From positions 29,586,356 to 29,650,355 of the forward strand of contig OZ020624.1 in assembly GCA_963971575.1 (NCBI GenBank): 64,000 nt of DNA, given 5' to 3'. Source of the DNA: Liopterus haemorrhoidalis. Its lineage: Eukaryota > Arthropoda > Insecta > Coleoptera > Dytiscidae. The notes under the pieces are model-generated. The model worked only from the letters and a program-made list of their open reading frames with translations. It did not search any database and was not told the DNA's origin. The translations under genes were made by a program, and so were the position numbers. Shown here piece after piece: positions 54,037-63,515 of the stretch (positions are counted from its first letter, which is position 1; each line of letters opens with the position of its first letter).

Positions 54037-54858
54037 AAATGTGAGTTGTCGCATAAGCATGGAGACATGCAGCGAAAACTGAATGACCTCACGATTGAAT
54101 CTGCAAAAGTTATATTAAAAATTAATAGCTCCAAGACGAAAGAAATGCGGATAAATGCAGAAACCGATAGACCTTTACTGCTCGGTAACCATCAAATCGA
54201 GCGTGTGGATAATTTCCATTATTTGGGGAGTGTTGTGTCTGTGGACGGTGGCGCGGATATAGATGTGGAAAGCAGAATACGCAAATCGAGAGGCCTCTTC
54301 ATCCAACTTAGCCGTGTATGGAATTCTGCGATCTACAGTACCACGAAAACTACCATATTCAGGGCATGCGTGACGTCCATTCTTCTGTACGTCTGCGAGA
54401 CTTGGTTCGTTACAGAAGCTAGCAAGATAAGAGTGCGAGTGTTTTAAATCGATGTCTCCGAAGAATCCTTCGCATTTATTGACCACGTAGAATATCAAAC
54501 GTAGAATTGGGGGAAAGAACTGGTCAAATGGACATTAATTTGCAAATAAAAAAAAGAAAGTATGGTTGGTTAGGGCACACTCTTCGAAGGGCTCCTAGCA
54601 AATGTCGCTATGCACTAGCATACAACTCTCAGGGCAGTAGGTGTAGAGGGCGACCCAAGAACACCTGGCGTCGCTCAACCCTGCTAGAAATAAATGCATG
54701 GAGCTCTCAAAACCAAGACAAAAGACTGTATAACAACATCACCGACTTGGAGCCTATGGCAGATAGACGAGTTAGATGGAGAAATTTTATTGACAGCCTA
54801 TGCTCTTTTTAGAGGCAGTCCAAAATCACCCGATGATGGACAAGGCTTGATGATGATG
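54037..54858 (+). mobile_element. 5'-truncated RTE-like LINE (family R1, copy 2)
   Basis: It is flanked by the exact 13-bp duplication AGATATAGGCACC (54024-54036 and 54859-54871) and ends in TGATGATGATG. It belongs to the same family as 26470-27337 but starts about 70 bp further into the element. Confidence 0.92.
54046..54855 (+). pseudogene. RTE-like RT thumb and tail (R1 copy 2)
   Basis: The frame opens with CELSHKHGDMQRKLNDLTIE, then INSSKTKEMRINAETDRPLL, NFHYLGSVVSVDGGADIDVE, RGLFIQLSRVWNSAIYS and SILLYVCETWFVTEASKIRV. After frame changes it continues (open frame 54507-54812) GERTGQMDINLQIKKRKYGW, LGHTLRRAPSKCR, GSRCRGRPKNTWRRSTLLEI and RRVRWRNFIDSLCSF. It covers the RT thumb and the basic RNA-binding tail. 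Fewer lesions are visible than in copy 1. The 5' truncation removes the endonuclease and catalytic core. Confidence 0.88.
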
Positions 54859-54871
54859 AGATATAGGCACC

Positions 54872-55419
54872 CAGTTCTCCAGCCAGTCCAGAGAAAACGA
54901 CTAAATAAGTCCAGTGGACAAGTTTAATGGACTGCAGATTCTGTTAATATTGATAATTCATTCCAACTATTTTAACTCATGCTGCTGTTTCCCAAACTGA
55001 GTTTCATTTTTTGATATACATAGTTAGTTTTGTTTGAGTTCATAATGGACATATATTCATAACTTTTGAGAGAATTGTTCATTTTCAACGGTATTGAACA
55101 ATAAAATCTTTACCAAGTCGTTATAGTTATTATTATTATCTACAGTAAAATTTTATTGAGAAGAAAATTTGAACGATGTTTCAAGTTTGGATTACATGAG
55201 AATAGAATCAAGGATTATATAATTGTGTCAGGATAACGACCGGAAAAGGACGAGGAACTTGTTTTGTAACAATGACCGACGGATTGTGGTTTTAACACGA
55301 CAGTTGCAGATAAAATCAAATATTCCCTCACGAATAAAATTTCAAAAATGTTTCCGATTTTAATTGTTACATAAATAAGTTTTTCTAGTGTATAAATTTG
55401 GCTTAGGCTTATTAGTCAA
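54872..55419. other. AT-rich spacer
   Basis: Nothing recognised. Confidence 0.35.
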
Positions 55420-55612
55420 AATTTGATTTATTAATATTTTTGTTAATTGACTCATAGTGGTATGCCACCATTTTAATACCAAAATTTTATTTTACTTATG
55501 TCTTCATGGTCCAAATTTTGTTTAAATTACCACCAAATATGAATTAACTATTGCATGTACTGTGCTTAATTCAAATTTGGTTAAGATTGAATGGCCAAAA
55601 TTTTATTTTGTC
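55420..55612. repeat. Unit of a ~200-bp dispersed or tandem repeat
   Basis: Modules TTAATTGACTCATAGTGGTA, TGCCACCATTTTAATACCAA and AATTTTATTTT, followed by ACCAAATATGAATTAACTA and TTCAAATTTGGTTAAG, recur in the same order. Diverged versions are at 56700-57000, 62080-62288 and 63210-63440. Confidence 0.5.
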
Positions 55613-56672
55613 AGGGCGGAATATTAGGACCTCTCTTCTTCATCGTTTTTATTAACGACCTTCCAAATACCTTTTTCGATAACTCCGCGGATGTAATACT
55701 TTATGCGGACGATACCACATTATTAACAAGTAATACATCAGTAAAAGAGTTATTCGACATTTCAGAAACTGCCCTAGGAAAAGTAAAAAACTGGTTTACC
55801 ACAAACAAATTAACTCTTAATGCCAGCAAGACCCAGCAAATTATCTTTTCGCTAAACCGCAACACCGACGAAGTCTTTGAGTATGGTGATCCTATTAAAT
55901 TCCTAGGAATATATATAGACGGTCAACTTAGTTGGCACCACCACATCAGCAATTTGGCCATTTCCTTGAAGAAATCTATCTTCGCTTTTGTCAGGCTCAA
56001 AACTTCGGTCTCTTTCGAGACTTTACGTATTTTTATTTTGCCGCTTTCCAGTCTCGTTTGTCTTACGGTATAGTCCATTGGGGAGTAAGCTCATCGATCA
56101 ACCGCATTTTCATAATCCAAAAAAGAGCTCTTAGAATTATGAATAATGTCCCCTCCAGAACCCACTGCCGGGAACTTTTTAAAAAATGTAGAATAATGTC
56201 AGTGTACAGCCTATTTGTATATATCTGCCTGGTGTATGTTAAAGAAAACGCAACCCAGTTTGTCACCGTTTCCTCGAGTCATTCTTATAATGTCCGCTCT
56301 AAAGACAATATTCGTCTCCCTAAAATAAGACTTGAGAAGTCAAAAAACGGTCTTTACTCGGCTGCATGTTTCTTCAATTATTTGCCTTCTGTTGTCAGAA
56401 ATGTTAATAACAGGACCTTCAAGAAAAAACTTAGAGAGGTCTTTCTTGAAAACTGTCTGTACAGCACTGATGAGTACTACAGCATTGATTGGAGCAAATA
56501 CTAAAAAATCATTCTCTGTTTAATTACCCATCTGGCAATTGTATTGTAATTTTATAATTTATATTTCAATTTATATTTCTAATAATTATGTATGATCTTT
56601 GACTGGTGTAAACGTGTGAAAACTTGTACAAGCACTAAATAAAATTATTATTATTATTATTATTATTATTTA
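55613..56672 (+). pseudogene. Jockey-like LINE RT with one frameshift (family J1, copy 2)
   Basis: It starts within the QGGILGPLFFIVFINDLPN block and keeps an intact catalytic box (ILYADDTTLLTSN), NWFTTNKLTLNASKTQQIIF, IKFLGIYIDGQLSWHHHI and KTSVSFETLRIF. One base missing near 56030, relative to copy 1 (TTTTAT for GTTTTAT), moves the frame. The second frame then continues FYFAAFQSRLSYGIVHWGVS, QKRALRIMNNVPSRTHCREL, a long C-terminus and a natural stop at 56504. The tail is TTATTATTATTA at about 56643-56672. The 5' half, with endonuclease, is absent, and no clear target duplication was found. This is the best-preserved RT in the window. Confidence 0.9.
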
Positions 56673-56699
56673 GATAATAATAATTTTTGGATTTAATGA

Positions 56700-57000
56700 T
56701 GGTGATTCACTCTCATTATCTTGATACGACATTTTTATTTTGTCTGTTACATCTCTAGGGCTAAAAAATTGGCCAAACTGTTACTAACTATGAATTCAGT
56801 ATGGTGTCTAATATGTTAAGTTCAAATTTATTTAAAAAAAATTAAAGGATAAAAGTTCTGTTTTCAGTTGTTGTTATTTTTGTAAACACCCAGATGTCGT
56901 TAGTTTTCCAGTAATCTAATCAAAATAAAAAGTACTTTTCCGCAAAATTAGTGTTCCAGTCTTGAGCTAACAAATATTTAGTTTAAGTTTTGTATTTATT
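56700..57000. repeat. Diverged unit(s) of the ~200-bp repeat
   Basis: ATTTTTATTTTGTCTGTTAC, TCTCTAGGG, CAAACTGTTACTAACTATGAA and TTAAGTTCAAATTTATTTA parallel the unit at 55420-55612. The Jockey-like LINE therefore probably landed in this repeat. Confidence 0.4.
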
Positions 57001-57499
57001 TATTTTAGTAAAGTGTTTAGTTAAAATTTAGTGACTAGTAAATATTTTGTTCGTTATTCCAACATGATTCTGTTCTCAGTTTAATCTAAAATAATATTTG
57101 TTTTTGTTTATTATATACACTACTCTAATGGTTGTAAATTAGTTCGAGCTTTATATGTAAATACTAATGTTAATTCTATTTTACACTTGGGACTATATGT
57201 CCCACAAGTATAATTTAGAAACAAATATATATATATTTAAGTTAAAAATTTGCAATACACCTTTTGTAATAATTATGTTATTATTTTTATTCAATTATTA
57301 ATTTTATTAAATTATAATTTTATTTTAATGTTCATGAACATTTCTCAACTTGGTACGGAACTAGATAGTTTCATTTATGTTTCAAGAGCTACATAAATGC
57401 GATTCATTGAGAAAAATAGAAGGTAAAAAAATTATAAAAAATTTTGGTTCATATAAAGATTTTTGCAACAGTTCCCGTGGAACATTTAGGCCCGGTTTT
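57001..57499. other. AT-rich spacer
   Basis: Nothing recognised. Confidence 0.35.
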
Positions 57500-58069
57500 T
57501 AAGGATTTTTACCTTACCAGCTGTATACACACTAGAAAGTCTTCTCTATATAAAAGCCAACATAAGGAGATTCTACTCTCACCAAGAACTTCATGATCAT
57601 TTAACCCGACACAGGAACAATTTGGTTCTCCCTAAGTGCCGTTTACTTCGAACCCAACCAATCGAACCATATTTATGTGGGTCTTAAAATGTTTAATTCT
57701 CTGAAGGAAGAAGTACGTGGCCTACCCACTCTTTGTTTCAAGGGATTGATTAAAAATCATTTATTGGCTGTTCCTCCCTATACTATCAATGAGGCTATGT
57801 CAAATTTGTTTAATATAAGAGTTCCTTGAGACAATAAGAGATATATGTATATATAATGTTTAGGTATCACTGTATATTTTGTTGTTTATTTGATCACTGT
57901 ATTTTTTACACATCATTGTACTTTTGTTTTGACCTGGTTTAACAATGTTTATGTTGTAATTACCATTGAATAAATTATTATGGGGTTTGTCAGGTCTTGA
58001 CAAGCGTCCACTAATCTCAAACTTCAGCAACCTTTTGAGCCGCGTCATACTAGAGACTAGTGGAGCTAA

Positions 58070-58103
<34 letters not shown>
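57500..58103 (+). pseudogene. Jockey-like LINE C-terminus with (ATT)n tail
   Basis: The plus strand reads IFTLPAVYTLESLLYIKANI, FYSHQELHDHLTRHRNNLVL, PKCRLLRTQPIEPYL and, after a frame change, VGLKMFNSLKEEVRGLPTLC, FKGLIKNHLLAVPPYTINEA. The pattern (TLPSLYIYE, H-TRxxxxLxLPxxRL, KxFNxLP, FKxxLKxxLL) is the C-terminus of Jockey-like RT proteins. It ends in a long TTATTATTA tail at about 58072-58103, directly before the TTAA MITE remnant. The minus open frame 57860-58048 is not considered coding. Confidence 0.75.
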
Positions 58104-58105
<2 letters not shown>

Positions 58106-58115
58106 ACCTCTAGGT

Positions 58116-59159
58116 CAGGGGTCGGCAACCTGCGGCTCTTTTAGAAAATTTTGTGGCTCTTTTAAATTTGGCTAGTCTTTATTTTAATATAATTTATTTT
58201 TTAATTTTTAACTTTCTGCCAGTAAAAAAGAAATACTGCATATTCTTTTAGAAGAGATAATTTGATTCCAAAAAAAGTTATCTGTATTTGTGATTGATTT
58301 ACGTGCAGAAATATTTTTACATTTTATTAATTTACAAAAACATAAGTACAATAACAACGTTATTAATGCAATTTTTCTTCACAAACTATTTTTAAAATGC
58401 AAGAAGCTTTTGGAGAAAGATTTAAAGAGTTTAGAAAATATAAAGCTACACTAGCTTTTGTGACAAATCCAATTGAAGCAGATATGCAGCAATTACATTT
58501 ATCACCATTCCCATTGATTAATCAGGCACAATTTGAACTTCAATTATTGGATTTGAAATCCAAAGATTTATGGAATAATATATTCTTAAAAATGAATTCT
58601 GAAATGGAAAGTTTAGAAAAAGAAAAGTGCATATTATCTTCCCATCATAAGTGGACCGAAAATCACAATCTTCAAAATGTAGATAAAACTGTTTTCGAAG
58701 CTTGGAACCGTCTTCCAGAATCGTTTTCATTTCAAAAATTATGCTTTTGAACTAATGACAATATCGGATCCACATATTACTGTGAGCAAGTCTTTTCACA
58801 TATGAAATTAATAAAGACAGTTAAGAAGTAATCTTACTGACCTGAAACTAGAGTGCTGCCTTAAGTTAAAGATTACTGAATATTCACCAAATATAAGTTT
58901 TATCGAAAACTATACAGAAGCAATCGTCCCATTAAAAAAATTATTATATTGTAGTATACTGGCAAGTGCAATAGGTATCACAAACTAAATGCATAAGTAA
59001 ATATTAATTTATTGTAATACTTGATTATTTTAAAACAAATTAACAATTTTTACGTTTTTTTCTTAAATATAGCATATATTTTTTAGCGGCTCTTCCATGT
59101 TATTGTATTTTTTTCAATATAGATTTGGCTCTTTGTCACTGAAAGGTTGCCGACCCCTG
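58116..59159 (+). mobile_element. hAT element inside the TTAA MITE (H4)
   Basis: The ends CAGGGGTCGGCAACC and GGTTGCCGACCCCTG are perfect 15-bp inverted repeats. The perfect target duplication CTCTAGGT lies at 58108-58115 and 59160-59167. GCGGCTCTT-type subterminal motifs occur at both ends. The interior keeps only the C-terminal third of a transposase. Confidence 0.95.
58397..58915 (+). pseudogene. hAT transposase C-terminal part (GTF2IRD2/FAM200-like)
   Basis: The open frame 58397-58750 reads FGERFKEFRKYKATLAFVTN, PIEADM, INQAQFELQLLDLKSKDLWN and AWNRLPESFSFQKLCF. After frame changes, ITVSKSFHI and RSNLTDLKLECCLKLKITEY with SPNI follow. The sequence (F-ERFKDF, F-NPF, LQ-ELIDLQ, LP, then RxxLTDxxLxxCLKLxxTxYxPN) is the dimerisation region of GTF2IRD2/FAM200-type hAT transposases. 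The N-terminal zinc finger and catalytic core are deleted. The ATG at 58397 is probably an internal methionine. Confidence 0.82.
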
Positions 59160-59392
59160 CTCTAGGTAACTATCTGGCAGATAAGGTTGTCTTGAACTTC
59201 ATCTGCTGAGTAAATGTCAATACCAATCAGTGAATTCAATACGTCAGTCTCATTATCCGTTAGACAACTATCTAATAGATAAATTTGTATTGAAAGATGG
59301 GATGACATTTATTCAGCATAGAAAGTATCAAAACCTTATCTGTCAGATAATTACCTAGATGTTTACCTGAAGGTGAAACGACTGGGCCTTAA

Positions 59393-60005
59393 TAAAACAA
59401 AGAAAAAGTAACCATCTTCAGGCACTGCTTACTGGATAAAAAATAAATTCGAATTGAAGGAAATTTTAATAAAATGCATATTTTTAAAGATATAATTATA
59501 CATTTTTATTCTTGTAGCATCTGAATATTATCCTGATTATTTGCGTTATTCCTTTTTCTTAAATTCTTGACAGGTTTTTCTCTTATTTCATTCCAGGTTT
59601 GCATACAAATAGCTATTTTTCTCTGTAACTGTGTCTCTTTAAGGACATTTTTTTGACAAGAAACTTTTTAAAAATTTCGAATAAATTTTTATATTTTTCA
59701 TCGCTTGTATTCTTAATTAAATTTTCTTGTTCAGAGAACTTTGAAACATTCTAAGAAACATTTTTTTTTCTTGAAAAGTAAAATAGAGTTTTCTTTTTGT
59801 GTACTTATAAGAAAGAAATAAATAAATTTTTACAAGTTTATAATAGTTTACAATAGCTTGGAACAATTTTTTTTCAATTTGTATGGTATACAAAATGCCT
59901 GTGAACAAGTAAATTTTAAAATAATCCTATCTCAAAAATGATAAAATATAGAAACCTGGAGATTATTTGTTCCAATCCCACGTAGTTTCTTTAATGATTT
60001 AACCA
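59393..60005. other. AT-rich spacer
   Basis: Nothing recognised. Confidence 0.35.
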
Positions 60006-60154
60006 AATTTAACAGCTTATTATTTAATATTTGCTTAATATTTTATCGTTCTGTTATTTTGTTGGAAAGTTACACATCTCGCATGTTTAAAGAAATCATT
60101 GTATGCTCTAAAAATATCAAAATCTTTTCTTAAAAATTAATTTTGTTGAAAATG

Positions 60155-60578
60155 GAACAGTCGGAAATTCACAGTAGTATGTAGTATGAGTTCTTAAGTG
60201 GAACTACGGCATCGCAGGCCAGGTGAAACATTAATAGTGTATTTGGCTCTAGTGGTACTACGCAGCAGACAATATCAAATTGGTTCGCCAAATTTCGTAC
60301 AGGTAAAAACAAAAAAAAATCTGGCTCATCGATCACAGCAGAAATATACTGCAACCAACTGGACTACATGATGCAAGAACTTAAAGAAAAACTGCCTAGA
60401 TTGGTCAACAGATCGACTCCTATCTTATTGTTTGATAACACTAGACCACACACTGCATAAATGACTGTGGCAAAACTACAGGAATTGGAGTTGGTACTTC
60501 TTCATCATCTTTAATACTCACCAGGCCTAGCCCCCACTGTCTACCACTTCTTCCACAATTTGGACAACTTTTCAATAG
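60155..60578 (+). pseudogene. Mariner transposase remnant (M1 copy 3)
   Basis: The frame reads MEQSEIHSSM, a stop, YEFLSGTTASQ, INSVFGSSGTTQQTISNWFA, KFRTGKNKKKSGSSITAEIY, CNQLDYMMQELKEKLPRLVN, LLFDNTRPHTA (second catalytic aspartate kept), a stop, MTVAKLQELEL, and decays through HFFHNLDNFSI to the LTR insert. The A-rich junction after FRTGK is the shared deletion scar. The minus open frame 60169-60354 is a shadow. Confidence 0.82.
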
Positions 60579-61381
60579 TGTGGGCCCGCTCCCCGCCTAA
60601 GTAAGGTAGGGTGGCCAGACAGTCACACAAATGGTCTTCGCGGCGGACGCCTCGAAGGACCACCAGCAGAACACTGGAATATAGAAAGAAAAACGGTGGT
60701 TATGTGACACGAACGCACCGAGTTGAGCCGCAAAGGAAGACACGGACGACCTAGAGGAAAGGAGAGGGGATAAAAACTCTTCTGCTCCTAGGGGCTGCTC
60801 TAAGAGACTAACACAATGGAGATGGTAGCCCTAGCTGGGGTGTAGACGGGTAAAATCCTAGGCCCACAAGTAATGGCTATGGAGGAACCAAACCTAGAAA
60901 TCCCACGACGTCTCTGAAAACCCTAGCCAAGCGACAAAAAAATGCGGGGAACGATGCTCAACACGATGGACGTATCACATAAATAAATACAGTACCACAA
61001 AAATACAATATACAATAATAAACTGATAATATACAAAATTAATAATAAATGTGAAATTTAGATGTTAAATTTAAATTCAAAATGAATCCGCACACGTGAT
61101 CGGAAGATCAGAGTGTGTGAACAAAGAAATACAAAATCACACAGAGGCGATAACAAAATAGAATTTAAGTTACAAAAAAAAATATATATTAATTAAACAA
61201 TGAATTAGAATGTATGTAAAATTGGAACAGACTTAGAGTAGATGTATTCTTAATAAATATGTAGAATATTTATTCCAATTTTACAGATGTGGCACTGGTG
61301 TCACGAGAAACAGGTTCCTGGGTTCTCGGATTAGATTCCTGGTTGAAGTTAACACACATATAATATCAAAGTGATAACACA
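60579..61381 (-). mobile_element. Putative solo LTR, family C, inside mariner
   Basis: Read on the minus strand it starts TGTGTTATCACTTTG and ends AGCGGGCCCACA. The flanking 4-mers are ATAG (60575-60578) and ACAG (61382-61385), with one mismatch. Mariner sequence resumes directly after it as GGTGAATACTTTGATGAA, collinear with copy 1 (GGGTGCATACTTTGATGAA). The left ~330 bp are GC-rich and the rest AT-rich. There is no coding potential. TG...CA ends and the small duplication support an LTR, but no second copy is present to confirm it. Confidence 0.45.
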
Positions 61382-61473
61382 ACAGGTGAATACTTTGATG
61401 AATCTTATATTTGTAAGATATCAACGAAGTTTGCCATTTTTTTTTTTACAAATTTCATCCTTGACGACCTAAT

Positions 61474-62079
61474 ATATATATTTTTGTAAACTTTTATGTC
61501 AATCCTGACATTTTGCTAAATACTTGATATTCAAAAAACAAATGTTGAGTTCCATATTTTTATTTTTTCATATTTCGGTAAAACATGAACATATAAACAT
61601 TTTTTCCCATGTAGTTAACGTTGATAATTTGTCAGTTAAAAAATAAAAAATTCACCACTAAATAACACCGGAAATAAACTTTTTAACAAAAACAAAAATT
61701 TGTTTACTCTCTACAAATGTTATATTTTTGTTAAATATTTGTTGAGCAATTATTCATAATTTTTTTCGATCATAGAACTCAACACTATTTTCATGAGTTC
61801 AAATTTAAATTTAGAGCGGCAATTGTGAATATCGCTTTTTAAAATCACAGAGTTGGGTAATAATGCTGTGATATGGATCTCGTTTAAAGTGTAAAAAAAC
61901 CTAAGTGTCGTTTTGCTTGCCTAAGTGCTTGCAGTTGTAAATAACACAGATTTGATCTTTTGATTAACTTTTTAGTAGATTTTAAATTACTTATTTTAAA
62001 CATTCAAATTCAATCATAGATTTTTAAAAGTTTAGACATTAAAATTAAATCTTTGGCCTGGTTTTGGAACTTCTACATA
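61474..62079. other. AT-rich spacer
   Basis: Nothing recognised. Confidence 0.35.
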
Positions 62080-62286
62080 CAGAAGTGCATTAATTATAAA
62101 GTCTAGTATATTTTATTCAAATTTTGTTAGGGCATTTTTATGAAAACTTTTGATAAGTCGTGTCTGATGACTGGCAGCCCTCTTGGCAAGACAATATTAT
62201 TTTCTATATCATTTTTCTATTGGCTAAATTTTGCCAAAACTGGCAATAAATGTTAATTAACTATGGTGTCTTTTATGTTTAGTTTA
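62080..62286. repeat. Diverged unit of the ~200-bp repeat
   Basis: CAAATTTTGTTAGGGCATTTTT, TTGGCTAAATTTTGCCAAAA and GTTAATTAACTATGGTGTC correspond to modules of 55420-55612. The unit is cut by the mariner at 62289. Confidence 0.4.
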
Positions 62287-62288
62287 TA

Positions 62289-63207
62289 CGAGGGTCAATC
62301 AAATATAAACGAGCCTTTCACGGCTGAGCGGAAGGAGTCAACAATGTGTGCTCAGGCTCTTGGGGTCCTCAGGTAGGGATTCGTAGAGAGAGAAAACCAG
62401 CCCAATCGGTTTATTTAATGTCATATTTAGTAGCCCTTGCGAGGAATGTGAAGAGTGTGCCAGTCTCTGTTGCGCAACACATTATTATAAAGTTTCTAAC
62501 CCATGAAAACGTGAAACCAGCCGAAATTCACCGCAGTTCCAGTTCGGGCAAGATACCCTTTCATGGACAAGGGTAAAAGTTTGGTCCAACGAGTTCCAGC
62601 AATGCCGTGAACTAATTTAAAATCAAACTCATCCTCACCGCACTCGCACCATTGTGACTTATGAAAACATTGCTCGTGAATTAATGGAACGGGATCGACG
62701 ATTAACAGTGCTTGAAATTTCCGAGGAACTTGGTGTCAGCTATGGAAGTGTCCAATCAATCTTCCGAAAGCACTTGGGTTTCAAAAAAATCTCATCACGT
62801 TGGGTTCCAAAGCTGCTGAGTGATGATCCTTCACAACAACGCCAGGTTCCACATAGCAGATCTAACGCAACATAAACTGGTGGATATGCACTGGCAAATG
62901 CTTGAACAACCACTTATAGTCCAGACTTATGGCTATGCGATTACCACATCTTTGGGCCCCTCAAAGGAACACTTTGAGGCGAGCGATTTGAGAACAATGA
63001 TCAAGTGAAAACGTTTGTGCACAACTGGTTAGATACCCGCCTAATTTCATTCTACAAAAACGGGATAAAGAAACTGCCCAACCGTTGGGAAAAATGCATC
63101 CTAAAAGGAGGAGACTATGTGGAAAAATAATATGTAGAAATGTATAAATATTTCTTGTAAAAAAAATTGTTAAAATAAAAGGCTCGTTTATATTTGATTG
63201 CCCGTCG
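62289..63207 (+). mobile_element. Mariner element with complete ends, internally deleted
   Basis: The ends CGAGGGTCAATCAAATATAA and TTATATTTGATTGCCCGTCG are near-perfect inverted repeats extending about 27 bp, flanked by TA on both sides (62287-62288, 63208-63209). The 919-bp length is about 400 bp short of a full mariner. It differs in sequence from families at 9335, 15040, 46198 and 50155. Confidence 0.92.
62400..63130 (+). pseudogene. Mariner transposase remnant with altered catalytic residue
   Basis: The N-terminus reads SVPVSVAQHIIIKFLTHENV, KPAEIHR and then frame-damaged linker. The open frame 62654-62875 gives ENIARELMERDRRLTVLEIS, EELGVSYGSVQSIFRKHLGF and KKISSRWVPKLLS. The first catalytic block is deleted. 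The frame then shifts to ILHNNARFHIADLTQHKLVD, where the second catalytic position (LHDNARPHTA in the family) is asparagine instead of aspartate. The tail retains GPSKEHF, a broken stretch, and GIKKLPNRWEKCI-like sequence. The enzyme is dead on three counts: deletion, frameshift and D-to-N. Confidence 0.85.
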
Positions 63208-63209
63208 TA

Positions 63210-63440
63210 TTTGGCTATAGTCTATTACCTTAAATTTGAGATGTTATTAATTTTGTAAACTTAATCATGGTGGTTTGCCATTAACTTGACTTCAAAATTT
63301 TATTTTCCTGCAGACGTCTCTAATGTAAAATGTGACAAAACTGTCCCCAAATATGAATGACATGTAGTGTTAAATATTCACACTTTAAATTTAATTAAGG
63401 TTTGTTAGTCAAAATTTTAGAAATTAACTTTGTTAATTTC
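63210..63440. repeat. Diverged unit of the ~200-bp repeat
   Basis: CATGGTGGTTTGCCATTAAC, TTCAAAATTTTATTTTCCTG, ACGTCTCTAATG, CCCCAAATATGAATGACA and TTTAATTAAGGTTTGTTAGT parallel the unit at 55420-55612 in order. Together with 62080-62286 it shows the mariner inserted into this repeat. Confidence 0.45.
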
Positions 63441-63515
63441 TGATGGCGTACAGTAATTTTACGATAGCATTTTGCTATGTACTATAGCACATTTGAAAAT
63501 AGTAACAATAAATAT

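Larger units (their letters stand above)
58104..59388. mobile_element. TTAA MITE, interrupted by a hAT element
   Basis: Outside the hAT insertion the sequence runs ATAACCTCTAGGT plus AACTATCTGGCAGATAAGG, with the opposite arm AACCTTATCTGTCAGATAAT and TACCTAGATGTTTACC. It ends GAAGGTGAAACGACTGGGCC directly at TTAA (59389-59392). These modules match the MITE end at 4827-4940. The left terminal ~25 bp are missing here, against the LINE tail. Confidence 0.65.
60006..61473 (+). mobile_element. Mariner family M1, copy 3, with LTR inserted
   Basis: It begins inside the 5' untranslated region (AAATTTAACAGCTTATTATTT, shared with copies 1 and 2). It keeps the transposase start, ends with CTTATATTTGTAAGATATCA and the terminal repeat CATCCTTGACGACCTAA, and then TA. 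It carries the same central deletion and A-rich junction as copies 1 and 2. It has a further deletion between the SDYHFF-equivalent block and AYFDE, and at that point an 803-bp LTR-like insert. Confidence 0.82.

Noticed and set aside
54175..54498. 107-codon minus open frame
   Set aside because: Antisense shadow of the RTE-like RT thumb.
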